Of a stretch of 64,000 bases of DNA, positions 9,783-19,040 are shown one piece after another. The first letter of the stretch is position 1. Each line of letters opens with the position of its first letter. The translations under genes and the position numbers were made by a program. Below the pieces are notes generated by a model. The model saw only the letters and a program-made list of their open reading frames with translations. It did no database searches and was not told where the DNA came from. The stretch covers positions 124,001 through 188,000 of the forward strand of contig NZ_BBLT01000010.1 of the NCBI RefSeq assembly GCF_000775915.1. Direction: 5' to 3'. This stretch comes from Sporocytophaga myxococcoides. GTDB lineage: Bacteria; Bacteroidota; Bacteroidia; Cytophagales; Cytophagaceae.

Positions 9783-10010
9783 ATGGGAAAAAGGCTTATC
9801 CGAATACCTGCTAAGGACATTCCTTCCAAGATATCAACTATTGTTTCAAAAGAAATTAATATCGTCATGCGCGACCAGACTACTCTTTTTGGAAGTCTTG
9901 TCTCGGCAGATGATCAAAAGCTTTTACTCAAAGATTCCAGATTGGACCTTCACCCCATTGATCTTAAGAACATTCGTGAAATAATTTACGATTATACAGC
10001 CTCCTTTTAA
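9783..10010 (+). CDS. Small conserved protein with an Sm-like pattern
   Basis: This 75-residue protein has no signal peptide. Its second half alternates short strands in an order like the Sm/LSm fold: NIVMRDQTTLFGSLVSAD, then KLLLKD, then PIDLKNIREIIYDY. The basic N-terminus (MGKRLIRIPAKDIPSK) could form the leading helix. It lies two bases before recN and is probably cotranscribed with it. The ATG at 9783 follows an AT-rich gap. A role in RNA binding is only an inference from the strand pattern; the protein may be an unrelated small beta-barrel. Confidence 0.7.
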   Translation: MGKRLIRIPAKDIPSKISTIVSKEINIVMRDQTTLFGSLVSADDQKLLLKDSRLDLHPIDLKNIREIIYDYTASF

Positions 10011-10012
10011 TT

Positions 10013-11671
10013 ATGCTTAAAAATCTTTTAATCAGGAACTATGTCCTGATCAGCGAGCTGGAACTGCAACCATCATCCGAGCTAAATATTGTAACAGGTG
10101 AAACAGGAGCTGGAAAATCTATCATGCTAGGCGCTCTTGGTTTGTTGCTTGGTAACAGGGCAGATGTAAAAGTACTTTTCAATGAAGAAGAAAAATGTAT
10201 CATTGAAGGTGCTTTTGATATTTCAGGGTATGATATAGAAGATCTTTTTGAAGGGGAGGATCTTGATTATGAGACACAGTGTCTTGTAAGGCGTGAAATA
10301 GCCCCAAGCGGTAAATCCAGAGCATTCGTCAATGATACTCCTGTAAATCTTGATTTTCTCAAAAAGTTGGGACAAAGACTCATGGATGTGCATAGCCAGC
10401 ACGAAACCCTCATGCTTGGCGCATCTTCATTTCAGATTGGAATTGTTGATGCTTTTGCAGGAAATAAAATTTTGTTGGGAGAGTATAAAAAGCTTTATAA
10501 AGAATTTAAAGATAAAGAAGCAGAACTTGTTGAAGTTACTAGACAAGCAGAAGAATCTTCAAAGCAACAGGATTTTAATACTTTTCTTTTGAGTGAATTG
10601 GAGGACGCTGATTTACAAAGCGGGGAGCAGGAAAAACTGGAAGAAGACCTTAAGCTGCTTGAAAATTCAGAAGAAATCAAAAGTAAGTTAAATCAAATGG
10701 TGAGTATTCTTTCGGAATCTGATCAGGCAAGTATAGCTGTGTTACAGTCTGTTAATAAATTATTTGATGGAATTGTTAAATATTCTCCATCCTACGAAAA
10801 ATTGCGCGAACGTTTTCAAAGCATAGTAATCGAGTTAAAAGATATCAATGGAGAGCTCGAAGAGGCAGAACAACAGATAGATTATTCTCCTGGAAAAATT
10901 GAAGAGAAAAGAGAACGCCTCAGTTTAATTTATAAACTTGAAAAAAAGCACCATGTCAATACTATTGAGGAACTTATAGCAATTCAGGAAGACCTTGAAA
11001 ACAAAGCAGGGGCCAATTCGGATCTTTTTGAGAAGATCGAAATATTAAAAACCGGATTGGTAAAACTGGAAAAGAGTTTGCGCGAAAAAGCAGTTAAATT
11101 GAGCAATCAGAGAACTAAGGTAATACCAGGAATTAAGAAAGAACTGGAATCATTACTAAAAGAAGTGGGAATGCCGAATGCTACTATGCATATTCATTCG
11201 GAACCTACTGAACTTGGTCCTTTAGGAATTGATAAAATCAATTTCCTCTTCAGCGCGAATAAAGGTATCTCACCTGAAGAACTTAAAAATGCTGCATCAG
11301 GAGGAGAGTTTTCGAGACTCATGCTGTGTATTAAATATATGCTTGCTGATAAATCTTCTTTGCCGACTATCGTATTTGACGAAATTGATACCGGTATTTC
11401 CGGAGAGGTAGCATTTAAAGTTGGAAAAATGATGAAACAAATGTCTAAAAACCACCAGGTGTTAGCCATTACCCATTTGCCCCAAATTGCTGCACAAGGT
11501 TCTGCACATTACTTTGTATATAAAGATCATTCAAGTAAAAGATCTGTAAGTAGAATAAAAGAATTGACTAAAGAGGACCGTGTAAAGGAAATTGCCCAAA
11601 TGATAGGAGGGGAGAAGCCATCTGAAACTGCAATAAAAAATGCAAAAGAGTTATTGGAAATCAACGAATAA
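10013..11671 (+). CDS. recN: DNA repair ATPase RecN
   Basis: RecN is an SMC-like ATPase that acts early in double-strand break repair. Walker A is GETGAGKS at residues 29-36. A long coiled-coil middle (about 150-370) is rich in E, K, L and Q. The ABC signature appears in NAASGGEFSRLMLCIK and Walker B in TIVFDEIDTGISG, followed by the histidine switch segment LAITHLPQIAAQG. At 552 residues it is full length. The gene begins two bases after the stop of the small Sm-like gene. Confidence 0.96.
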   Translation: MLKNLLIRNYVLISELELQPSSELNIVTGETGAGKSIMLGALGLLLGNRADVKVLFNEEEKCIIEGAFDISGYDIEDLFEGEDLDYETQCLVRREIAPSGKSRAFVNDTPVNLDFLKKLGQRLMDVHSQHETLMLGASSFQIGIVDAFAGNKILLGEYKKLYKEFKDKEAELVEVTRQAEESSKQQDFNTFLLSELEDADLQSGEQEKLEEDLKLLENSEEIKSKLNQMVSILSESDQASIAVLQSVNKLFDGIVKYSPSYEKLRERFQSIVIELKDINGELEEAEQQIDYSPGKIEEKRERLSLIYKLEKKHHVNTIEELIAIQEDLENKAGANSDLFEKIEILKTGLVKLEKSLREKAVKLSNQRTKVIPGIKKELESLLKEVGMPNATMHIHSEPTELGPLGIDKINFLFSANKGISPEELKNAASGGEFSRLMLCIKYMLADKSSLPTIVFDEIDTGISGEVAFKVGKMMKQMSKNHQVLAITHLPQIAAQGSAHYFVYKDHSSKRSVSRIKELTKEDRVKEIAQMIGGEKPSETAIKNAKELLEINE

Positions 11672-11704
11672 GGATTGGAGTATAAGATATTTTATTCTGG
11701 AATT

Positions 11705-11735
11705 TTTGAATGAATCCTAGAGAATAATATTTTTG
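11705..11735 (+). promoter_or_regulatory. fabI promoter, Bacteroidota type
   Basis: TTTG at 11705-11708 and TATTTTTG at 11728-11735 are separated by 19 bases, an exact fit to the Bacteroidota TTTG-N19-21-TAnnTTTG promoter. It lies 30 bases before the fabI start, so fabI can be transcribed separately from the recN operon. Confidence 0.7.
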
Positions 11736-11765
11736 AGAGTTGATTTTTAATAAAACAAAGAAAAA

Positions 11766-12581
11766 ATGGCTTACAATCTCTTAAAAGGTAAAAAGGGAAT
11801 CATATTCGGAGCACTCGATAGTAATTCCATAGCATGGAAAGTTGCTGAAAAGGCACATGAAGAAGGTGCTTCATTCACTTTGACCAATGCGCCCATCGCT
11901 ATGCGAATGGGAGAGATCAATAAACTGGCTGAGCAATGCGGCGCGGTGGTCATTCCGGCAGATGCTACATCTCTGGAAGATCTAGAAAACCTGTTTACTA
12001 AATCTCTTGAAGCTTTAGGAGGTAAAGTTGATTTCATCCTTCACTCTATTGGTATGAGCCCAAACGTCCGTAAAGGAAAGGATTATGGAGATCTAAACTA
12101 TGAGTGGTTTCTGAAGACTATTGATATTTCAGCTCTTTCGTTTCATAAGATTATGCAGATTGCTGAGAAAAAAGATGCTTTAAATGAGGGGGCATCAATT
12201 GTGGCACTTAGCTATATTGCTGCACAGAAGGCGGTTCCAGGATACAATGATATGGCCGAAGCAAAAGCTGCCTTGGAATCTATCGCAAGAAGTTACGGTT
12301 TAAGATTAGGTCCTAAAAAAATCAGGGTAAATACAGTTTCTCAATCACCTACCATGACAACTGCCGGTAAAGGAATTTCTGGTTTTGACGTATTCGTAGA
12401 TTTTGCGGAAAAATTATCTCCTCTGGGTAACGCTTCTGCTGAAGAATGTGCGGATTATGTAATTACGCTTTTCTCAGATCTTACTAAGAAAGTTACAATG
12501 CAGAACCTATTTCATGATGGGGGTTTTTCATGCACAGCCATCAGTGATGAGTTTATTCAGGCATTCTACAGCAAAAAGTAA
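11766..12581 (+). CDS. fabI: Enoyl-[acyl-carrier-protein] reductase (NADH)
   Basis: FabI reduces enoyl-ACP in the last step of each fatty acid elongation round. This 271-residue short-chain dehydrogenase has the unusual FabI nucleotide motif GIIFGALDSNSIAW in place of the usual glycine motif. The catalytic residues fall at Tyr150, Tyr160 and Lys167, the same 10- and 7-residue spacing as Tyr146, Tyr156 and Lys163 of the E. coli enzyme. SPTMTTAGKGI near residue 200 fits the substrate loop. It has its own promoter upstream. Confidence 0.95.
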   Translation: MAYNLLKGKKGIIFGALDSNSIAWKVAEKAHEEGASFTLTNAPIAMRMGEINKLAEQCGAVVIPADATSLEDLENLFTKSLEALGGKVDFILHSIGMSPNVRKGKDYGDLNYEWFLKTIDISALSFHKIMQIAEKKDALNEGASIVALSYIAAQKAVPGYNDMAEAKAALESIARSYGLRLGPKKIRVNTVSQSPTMTTAGKGISGFDVFVDFAEKLSPLGNASAEECADYVITLFSDLTKKVTMQNLFHDGGFSCTAISDEFIQAFYSKK

Positions 12582-12773
12582 TTATTATAAATAGCTTTTG
12601 AAAGGCCTATAACTAGACTTTTCAAAAGTTTAATTTTAAATACATTGGGTCATCTTTTTCTGATAATCTCCACGTTTTTAAATACTCTTTTATTTTAAAG
12701 ATCTTTTTAATATCTGGGTGAATTCTTTTCGTACAATGATTCATTAATAAAAAAATAAAACAGTTAAATTTCT

Positions 12774-13421
12774 ATGACAAAAATTTTTACGTTTGCCTTG
12801 GTTGCAATTATATTATTATCAGGATGCTCTAAAAAAAATGAAGATCCAAAACCTCCTTCCGTTATTCAATCATCTGATCTTATGGAGGATGCGATGGTTT
12901 CCTCGTATTCCCCAACTGAAAATTATGGTACAAGTACCAAATTATATACTTCTTCCTGGAGTTATAGTAAAACAGGTGTGAAAATATCAGGATTCCTTAA
13001 ATTTAATTATTCAAGTTTAAAAAATGCAAAAATAAGCAGTGCAAAGTTAACCTTATTTGCAGACACAACTAGCTTTTGGGATGGAAGTCCTGCTCCTCAA
13101 TATGGACATTTTGTTATGAATAAAAGTAATCTAATTCAGATTAGAAGAGTAAGCGAATCATGGTCAGAATCTTCGATTGTTTATAACAACAAGCCCGCTT
13201 CAGAAACTGATAATATGGTGTCAAGTTTAGCTCCAACATCAAATTCTCAATCTTATACTTTTGATGTAACTGAAATAGTTAAGGATCAAATTAACCTGGG
13301 AAATAATGGATTTGAAATTTCCTTGTCAAATTATACTCCATATGAACGATATGCATTCTATTCTAGAGAAGGTATATATCCTCATTTGCGTCCAAGAATT
13401 GAATTTGAATTCCAAAAATAA
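12774..13421 (+). CDS. DNRLRE-domain-like lipoprotein, copy 1
   Basis: This is a 215-residue lipoprotein with a lipobox ending at Cys18 (LLSGC). From about residue 33 the protein resembles the DNRLRE (disaggregatase-related) beta-sandwich family: SDLMEDAMVSSYSPTENYG, SGFLKFNYSSLKNAKISSAK, RVSESWSES and TFDVTEIVKDQ. Such domains are found in secreted and cell-surface proteins, often next to carbohydrate-active modules; no catalytic site is visible. It is followed by a near-identical paralogue at 13646. The family call is by pattern; the function is unknown. Confidence 0.75.
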   Translation: MTKIFTFALVAIILLSGCSKKNEDPKPPSVIQSSDLMEDAMVSSYSPTENYGTSTKLYTSSWSYSKTGVKISGFLKFNYSSLKNAKISSAKLTLFADTTSFWDGSPAPQYGHFVMNKSNLIQIRRVSESWSESSIVYNNKPASETDNMVSSLAPTSNSQSYTFDVTEIVKDQINLGNNGFEISLSNYTPYERYAFYSREGIYPHLRPRIEFEFQK

Positions 13422-13430
13422 TGGTTAGAT

Positions 13431-13488
13431 AAAATCCTGATTTGAGTTTTTAAACACACATACACACACACACACAAATCAGGATTTT
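13431..13488 (+). terminator. Terminator-like hairpin with a CA-repeat loop
   Basis: A perfect 14-bp inverted repeat (13431-13444 with 13475-13488) surrounds a 30-base loop that is mostly CA dinucleotides. The right arm ends in TTTT. It lies just after copy 1 of the lipoprotein pair. The CA run is a microsatellite and could vary in length. Confidence 0.6.
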
Positions 13489-13534
13489 ATTTAAACAATC
13501 AACTCTTTTCGTCTTGTCTAATATGAAACTTAAG

Positions 13535-13575
13535 TAATATTTGTTTTAATTTTGGATTTGAAAACCGATTCAAGT
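13535..13575 (+). repeat. Upstream repeated element, copy A
   Basis: This 41-base AT-rich segment, ending GAAAACCGATTCAAGT, recurs almost unchanged at 14521-14562. Both copies lie about 70 bases before a lipoprotein gene, at 13646 and 14634. It may be a shared promoter or operator, or a duplication scar. Confidence 0.65.
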
Positions 13576-13645
13576 GTGTCCTCAATGTGATTTTTTTCAT
13601 AGAATGTTTCACCAATAAACACTTAAACAATACAAATTAATATTT

Positions 13646-14299
13646 ATGTCAAAAATATTTCCTTTTGCATTGGTTACAATTACTTTATTGTTTGGTTGTG
13701 CAAAAATAGCTTGTGATCCAGCACCAACTCCTCCAGCATTTATTCAATCAGCTGACCTTATGGAGGATGCTATGGTAATCTCCTACTATCCTGATTTAAA
13801 TTTAGGATATACTCCCAAGCTTTATATTCAAGCATGGACTTATAATCAAGCTAACGTGAGAGTTACAGGATTTCTTAAATTTGATTATTCGAGTTTAAGA
13901 AATGCCAAAGTAAGCAAGGCAAAGTTAACCTTATTTGCTGACACAACTAGCTTCTGGGATGGAAGTCCTGCTCCTCAATATGGACATTATGTCTCTAACA
14001 AAAGTATTAAAATCCAAATTAAAAGGGTAAACGAGTCATGGTCAGAATCGACCATTGCTCATGGCAATAAACCGACTTCAGTAAATGCAAATATGGTGTC
14101 AAGTTTAGCTCCGGCATCAAATTCTCAATCCTATACTTTTGATGTAACTGAAATAGTTAAGGATCAGATTAACTTGGGAAATAATGGATTTGAAATTTCT
14201 TTGTCAAGTTATGCTCCATATGAACGATATGCATTCTATTCAAGAGAAGGAATACATCCTCAGTTGCGTCCAAAAATTGAATTTGAATACAAAAAATAA
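13646..14299 (+). CDS. DNRLRE-domain-like lipoprotein, copy 2
   Basis: This 217-residue paralogue of the gene at 12774 shares long identical stretches, such as LTLFADTTSFWDGSPAPQYG and SYTFDVTEIVKDQINLGNNG. The lipobox ends at Cys18 (LLFGC), with a Phe in place of the usual small residue. The N-terminal third differs more than the rest, so the pair has begun to diverge at the presumed membrane-proximal end. The tandem order and high similarity point to a recent duplication. It is probably exported to the outer membrane; the function is unknown. Confidence 0.75.
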   Translation: MSKIFPFALVTITLLFGCAKIACDPAPTPPAFIQSADLMEDAMVISYYPDLNLGYTPKLYIQAWTYNQANVRVTGFLKFDYSSLRNAKVSKAKLTLFADTTSFWDGSPAPQYGHYVSNKSIKIQIKRVNESWSESTIAHGNKPTSVNANMVSSLAPASNSQSYTFDVTEIVKDQINLGNNGFEISLSSYAPYERYAFYSREGIHPQLRPKIEFEYKK

Positions 14300-14304
14300 T
14301 AGTT

Positions 14305-14350
14305 GAAAAAATCTGATTTAAAATTTATAAAGGTAAATCAGGATTTTTTA
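14305..14350 (+). terminator. Imperfect terminator after lipoprotein copy 2
   Basis: CTGATTTA at 14313-14320 pairs with TAAATCAG at 14334-14341. After a one-base bulge, the flanking A run pairs with a T run. The arms resemble those of the hairpin after copy 1, as expected if the terminator was duplicated with the gene. The rest of the 334-base gap to 14634 holds only the repeat at 14521-14562. Confidence 0.6.
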
Positions 14351-14520
14351 ATCCTTTTTGAGAGGAATCTCAAAACTATTTTTTAAAATTATCTGCCCTA
14401 ATTGATTCCCAATTTTGTCATGGGAGTAGTATAGGTAATGTTTTTAATATTCATTTACAGCGGTTCATCTTTTCAAAAAAACAATATCTTGTCTTTCATT
14501 TTTAAATTGAAAGTCTCTAT

Positions 14521-14562
14521 TAATATTTGTTTTTAATTTTTGATTTGAAAACCGATTCAAGT
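14521..14562 (+). repeat. Upstream repeated element, copy B
   Basis: This is the second copy of the element at 13535-13575, with one inserted T and a G-to-T change before the shared GATTTGAAAACCGATTCAAG. It lies 71 bases before the CBM9-like lipoprotein gene. Confidence 0.65.
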
Positions 14563-14633
14563 CTATTAATTTACAAGCTGTTTATTTAGATAATATCAAA
14601 TTAAATTAAATACTCTATAATCTTATTTTATTC

Positions 14634-15419
14634 ATGCAAAAACTAAAATTATTTTGTTGGGTTCAGATGCTGGTGTTTTTATTCTCTTGCACAAAGCCTG
14701 AATCAAATGCTACTTCAGAAGAAAAGAATGGTTCAGACACTGCTGACAGGATAGGTGATGGGAATTACAATGCCCATAAAGCTTCAGAAGAAATTGTAAT
14801 AGATGGTAAAGGAGATGAAAAAAGCTGGGATAAAGCAACTTGGGCTCCTTTAAAATATAAATGGCTTGGAGAAGATTACACTCCGGAAGATTTTTCAGGC
14901 AGATATAAAATTCTTTGGAATGAAGATAAAATATATTACCTGGTTGAAATAACAGACGATATTCTTAATGATCAAAGACCAGATCCATTTAATGATTGGT
15001 GGGAAGATGATTGTCTTGAGTTATTTATTGATGAAGACAAATCCGGAGGAAACCATCAGTTTAATCATAATGCTTTTGCATACCATATTACACTGGATTA
15101 TGATGCAGTCGATATTGGTCCGGATCAGAAGCCACATTTATATAATAAGGATGTGGAAACCAAGAGAACTAAGAATGGAAACGTTTATACTTGGGAAGTC
15201 GGAATGAAAGTATTTAAAGATACCTACAAAGATGGAGAAGACAACCCACCTGTAAAACTTACAGAGGGAAAGAAATTAGGATTTGCGGTTTCTTATAATG
15301 ACAACGATACAACAGGTGGAAGAGAGAATTTTGTTGGATCAATGGAAATACCAGGAGAAGATAAAAACAGAGGCTGGATTGATGCTGGGTTGTTTGGAAC
15401 TCTGGAGCTTGTGAAATAA
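14634..15419 (+). CDS. CBM9-like sugar-binding lipoprotein
   Basis: This is a 261-residue lipoprotein with a probable lipobox at Cys19 (FLFSC), followed by a charged low-complexity linker. From about residue 50 it matches the CBM9-type carbohydrate-binding fold: EIVIDGKGDEKSWDKATW, GRYKILWNEDKIYYLVEITD, WWEDDCLELFIDED, then the C-terminal RGWIDAGLFGTLEL. CBM9 domains bind the ends of polysaccharides such as xylan or cellulose. There is no catalytic module, so it is probably a surface sugar-binding or sensing protein. It belongs to the same accessory island as the two preceding lipoproteins. Confidence 0.83.
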   Translation: MQKLKLFCWVQMLVFLFSCTKPESNATSEEKNGSDTADRIGDGNYNAHKASEEIVIDGKGDEKSWDKATWAPLKYKWLGEDYTPEDFSGRYKILWNEDKIYYLVEITDDILNDQRPDPFNDWWEDDCLELFIDEDKSGGNHQFNHNAFAYHITLDYDAVDIGPDQKPHLYNKDVETKRTKNGNVYTWEVGMKVFKDTYKDGEDNPPVKLTEGKKLGFAVSYNDNDTTGGRENFVGSMEIPGEDKNRGWIDAGLFGTLELVK

Positions 15420-15435
15420 GCAAAAGTTCTTTAAC

Positions 15436-15472
15436 ATATATTTTCCCTGAATATTATTCAGGGAAAATATAT
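15436..15472. terminator. Bidirectional terminator hairpin
   Basis: A perfect 17-bp stem (15436-15452 with 15456-15472) has a 3-base loop and A/T-rich arms around CCCTGAAT/ATTCAGGG. It separates the convergent CBM9-like lipoprotein and methylmalonyl-CoA mutase genes. Confidence 0.8.
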
Positions 15473-15482
15473 TAACCTTTAA

Positions 15483-17618
15483 TCATTCTACATTCTTAAT
15501 TAATTTTTTAAGTATATCCTGCGCTGCAATCGCAATAACAGTCCCTGGTCCAAAGATTCCGGATACTCCTTTCTCATAAAGAAAATCATAATCCTTTGGA
15601 GGAATGATTCCTCCCGCAACAACCATTATATCTTCTCTTCCTATTTTTTTCAGTGCTTCGATTAATTCGGGAATGAGTGTTTTATGTCCGCCTGCAAGAC
15701 TTGACACACCTATTATATGTACATCGCTTTCAGCTCCCATGCGTGCAAGCTCTTCAGGAGTCTGAAATAAAGGAGCAAGATCAACGTCAAAGCCGAGATC
15801 AGCAAAGGCTGTTGCTATTACTTTTGCTCCACGGTCGTGACCATCTTGTCCAAGTTTTCCAATTATAATCCTTGGTCTTCTTCCATCCAATGCTGCAAAT
15901 TGATCAGAAAGAGCGCGTGCCTTTTCTATATTACCTTTATCGGAAGATTCTCTTCCATAAATTCCTGAAGTAGTTCTAGTCATTGCTTTATGCCTTCCAA
16001 AAACTTTTTCCATTGCCATTGATATTTCTCCCAAAGTGGCCCTTTTTCTTGCCGCTTCCATAGCCAGTTCCAGAAGATTGCCTTTTCCTGTTTGAGCACA
16101 ATTTGTAATGGAATTCAAAGCAAGAAGTACCTCTTTTTCGTTTCGCTGGGCTTTGATTCTGGCAAGGCGTTCAATTTGTTTTTCTCTTACCTGAGAGTTG
16201 TCTACTTCAAGAAGCTCAAGTTTACCTTCTTCTTCAACACCAAATTTATTAACTCCAACTATGATATCCTGACCGGAATCAATACGTGCCTGTTTTCTTG
16301 CTGCAGCCTGATCTATTCTGCTTTGTGGAATTCCAGACTCTATCGATTTGGCCATTCCTCCATGAGCCTCAATTTCACTGATGAGTTTTTCAGCTTTAAC
16401 TATAAGTTCATTTGTTAGATATTCCAGGTAGTAAGAGCCTCCGAATGGATCTATGTATTTACAAAGATCGGTATGCTTTTGAAGATATAGCTGAGTATCA
16501 CGCGCTATTTTAGCTGAAAAGTCAGTCGGCAGCGCAAGCGCTTCATCGAGAGCATTGGTATGCAAGGATTGTGTATGACCAAGCACAGCAGCCATAGCTT
16601 CAATACAGGTTCTCGTTATATTATTAAAAGGATCTTGTCTTGTCAGGCTCCACCCGGAAGTCTGACAATGCGTTCTTAATGCTAGTGACTTTTCATTTTT
16701 CGGGTTAAATTCTTTCAGCATCTTAGCCCAGAGATAGCGGCCAGCGCGCATTTTTGCGATCTCCATAAAGAAATTCATTCCTATTCCCCAGAAGAATGAA
16801 AGCCTCGGAGCAAAGTCATCAATGTCTATACCTGCTTTAAGGCCAGTACGAACATATTCCAATCCATCTGCCAGTGTATAAGCAAGCTCAATATCTGCAG
16901 TGGCTCCGGCTTCTTGCATATGATATCCGCTGATACTGATGGAGTTAAACTTAGGCATATGACGGGAAGTAAATTCAAATATATCTCCTATGATTTTCAT
17001 GGATGGCAGCGGAGGATAAATATAGGTGTTCCTTACCATGAACTCCTTTAATATATCATTTTGAATAGTTCCGCTAAGCTTTGATGGAGACACACCTTGT
17101 TCTTCTGCAGCAACTATATAAAATGCCAAAACCGGAATGACGGCTCCATTCATTGTCATAGAAACTGACATCTGATCCAAGGGAATTCCTTCGAAGAGTA
17201 TTTTCATGTCTTCAACGGAATCAACTGCTACTCCAGCCTTCCCAACATCTCCGGTAACTCTCGGATGATCGGAATCATACCCTCTATGTGTCGGAAGATC
17301 AAATGCTACGGATAAACCTTTTTGGCCTCCTGCAAGGTTTCTTCTATAGAAAGCATTTGACTCTTCAGCTGTGGAGAAGCCTGCATACTGGCGGATAGTC
17401 CAAGGTTTACCAAGATACATGCTTGCATAAGGGCCTCTCAGGAAAGGAGGGCTTCCTGCAGGAAAATCATCATAGATAAAGCTTTCACTATCATCACGAG
17501 TGAAGAGATTTTTTACAGGTATTTGTTCTGAAGTCAACCAAACTTCCTTTTCACTATTTCCTTTAGAAGATGGATCAGGGAGTTGATGGAATTGTATTTT
17601 TGAAAAGTCTGGTTTCAT
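15483..17618 (-). CDS. Methylmalonyl-CoA mutase, large (B12-binding) subunit
   Basis: This adenosylcobalamin enzyme interconverts methylmalonyl-CoA and succinyl-CoA. The catalytic TIM-barrel half contains [36 protein letters not shown] and the [17 protein letters not shown] region. The C-terminal B12 domain has DGHDRG, with the cobalt-ligating His, and then the GVSSLAGGH loop. The ATG at 17618 ([10 protein letters not shown]) is preferred to an upstream start at 17675, because it leaves only four bases after the stop of the small subunit gene. The pair forms a heterodimer operon used in propionate metabolism. No epimerase or MeaB chaperone gene lies beside it. Confidence 0.95.
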   Translation of the reverse strand: MKPDFSKIQFHQLPDPSSKGNSEKEVWLTSEQIPVKNLFTRDDSESFIYDDFPAGSPPFLRGPYASMYLGKPWTIRQYAGFSTAEESNAFYRRNLAGGQKGLSVAFDLPTHRGYDSDHPRVTGDVGKAGVAVDSVEDMKILFEGIPLDQMSVSMTMNGAVIPVLAFYIVAAEEQGVSPSKLSGTIQNDILKEFMVRNTYIYPPLPSMKIIGDIFEFTSRHMPKFNSISISGYHMQEAGATADIELAYTLADGLEYVRTGLKAGIDIDDFAPRLSFFWGIGMNFFMEIAKMRAGRYLWAKMLKEFNPKNEKSLALRTHCQTSGWSLTRQDPFNNITRTCIEAMAAVLGHTQSLHTNALDEALALPTDFSAKIARDTQLYLQKHTDLCKYIDPFGGSYYLEYLTNELIVKAEKLISEIEAHGGMAKSIESGIPQSRIDQAAARKQARIDSGQDIIVGVNKFGVEEEGKLELLEVDNSQVREKQIERLARIKAQRNEKEVLLALNSITNCAQTGKGNLLELAMEAARKRATLGEISMAMEKVFGRHKAMTRTTSGIYGRESSDKGNIEKARALSDQFAALDGRRPRIIIGKLGQDGHDRGAKVIATAFADLGFDVDLAPLFQTPEELARMGAESDVHIIGVSSLAGGHKTLIPELIEALKKIGREDIMVVAGGIIPPKDYDFLYEKGVSGIFGPGTVIAIAAQDILKKLIKNVE

Positions 17619-17622
17619 AATT

Positions 17623-18756
17623 TTAATTGACTGCACTTTTACGTTTTGCTTCCGAATAACCACCTGCTTCTTCAATAGCTTTAAATTTCTCCCAGGCTAT
17701 TTCGCTTATTTTTGAGGTAACTGTTTCTATAAGGTAAGAGCCGGCCAGAGGATCCATTACTTTATTCATAAAAGATTCTTCTCTTAAAATATGTGCAATA
17801 TTTAAACGTATTCTTTGATAGAAGTCCTCTGCAAGGGGATCCGGAGCTGAGGTTTTGTTATTTATTTTGATAAAATCTGAATTTCCAAGAATAGCAGCCA
17901 TAAATTGAACTGTATTGGCAATCATTTCATCATTTTCATTTTTAACAGCCGACATAGAAGGGATCAGTTCAGAATGAAAAGTTGTATAAACTGAATTTTC
18001 CGGAAGAAGAAGTGCTTTTAACTTATTCCAAAGTGATCTGAAAGCCCTCATTTTAGCAATTTCAATAATAAAATTTTCACCTATTGATGTGTGAAAATGA
18101 ATATTTGATAATATTACTTCCTCTGAAATTCCTTTTTCGGTAAGAAGATCAAAATATTCAACAGCTTTAGCTAACGAATAAGCCAATTCAGTGCCTGGGT
18201 CCTCATTTGGTTCAGATATTCCTAAAATAAAACCTGTTGAAGTTTTTTTAGAGAGAATGGTAGACAATATGAGAATGATATACTCCTTTTCTTTTAAATA
18301 AGAATCGGAATAGAGTTTTAAAAAGCCAGCTAATGGGATATTCTCCAAAATCTCATTTTTATCGCCCTCTGAAATTTCAAGGGTGAAAGAAATGTCTTGT
18401 AATAAATCTTTGGTTGGAGTCAAACTAAAACTTTGACTATCCCTAATTAGAATTTCTATATGATCTGCATTGAATTTTTTTGATTTTTCAATTTCTTTTT
18501 TTAAAGAATTGATGTCTGAAAAATTTATTTTATAGACTGCTTTCCAATTGCCAAAATTTTTGTCAAAAAATGACACCTTTGTACGGCTTAAATCTGCTTT
18601 AGTATAAAATGGTTCGATATTTATTTTTTGCCCTGCATTCCAGGCTAAAGAATTTATATCCTGAAGCTTTAATTCTTCTTTTATTTTATTGATCCACAGA
18701 TTTTTATCTGTTTTTTCAAATGGTCTATTGAGAGATGATAAACGTTCCACAGGCAC
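17623..18756 (-). CDS. Methylmalonyl-CoA mutase, small subunit
   Basis: This 377-residue protein resembles the mutase barrel domain but lacks the B12-binding domain and the full set of catalytic residues, as is normal for the small subunit. Recognisable parts are [34 protein letters not shown] and the C-terminal [16 protein letters not shown]. It is shorter than many small subunits. It is the first gene of the pair and ends four bases before the large subunit. The start MPVERLSSL is followed closely by typical N-terminal helices. Confidence 0.9.
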   Translation of the reverse strand: MPVERLSSLNRPFEKTDKNLWINKIKEELKLQDINSLAWNAGQKINIEPFYTKADLSRTKVSFFDKNFGNWKAVYKINFSDINSLKKEIEKSKKFNADHIEILIRDSQSFSLTPTKDLLQDISFTLEISEGDKNEILENIPLAGFLKLYSDSYLKEKEYIILILSTILSKKTSTGFILGISEPNEDPGTELAYSLAKAVEYFDLLTEKGISEEVILSNIHFHTSIGENFIIEIAKMRAFRSLWNKLKALLLPENSVYTTFHSELIPSMSAVKNENDEMIANTVQFMAAILGNSDFIKINNKTSAPDPLAEDFYQRIRLNIAHILREESFMNKVMDPLAGSYLIETVTSKISEIAWEKFKAIEEAGGYSEAKRKSAVN

Positions 18757-19040
18757 TTTTTTTTAAAGCTATTAAAAAAATCAACTAAGGGGGAAAAAGA
18801 TTACAAAATGATTCTTTTTTTACGCCTAATTTTACATGTAATAACATTTTATATGTTGTACATTTAGAAGAATGTATTGGTTTATTTTAAGAATATTCAA
18901 GGGCTTCTTTCGTAATTTACAAGCCCTGAAGGATATGAAAAAGTCAAGCCCTCGTTTCATTTTTTTGTTAATTATTTTTTTTACAAATTTGTCTCCCCTC
19001 CAAAATCAAGGAGGACGATTTTTTCAAAAACCCTTTAATT
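18757..19040 (+). promoter_or_regulatory. dnaA leader region
   Basis: This gap separates the divergent mutase operon and dnaA. AGGGCTT (18900-18906) can pair with AAGCCCT at either 18921-18927 or 18946-18952. Nearer the gene, CCTCC (18997-19001) pairs with GGAGG (19010-19014), followed by six T bases. A short open frame (18872-19063) overlaps dnaA and is probably not real. Attenuation of dnaA is possible but unproven. Confidence 0.35.
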
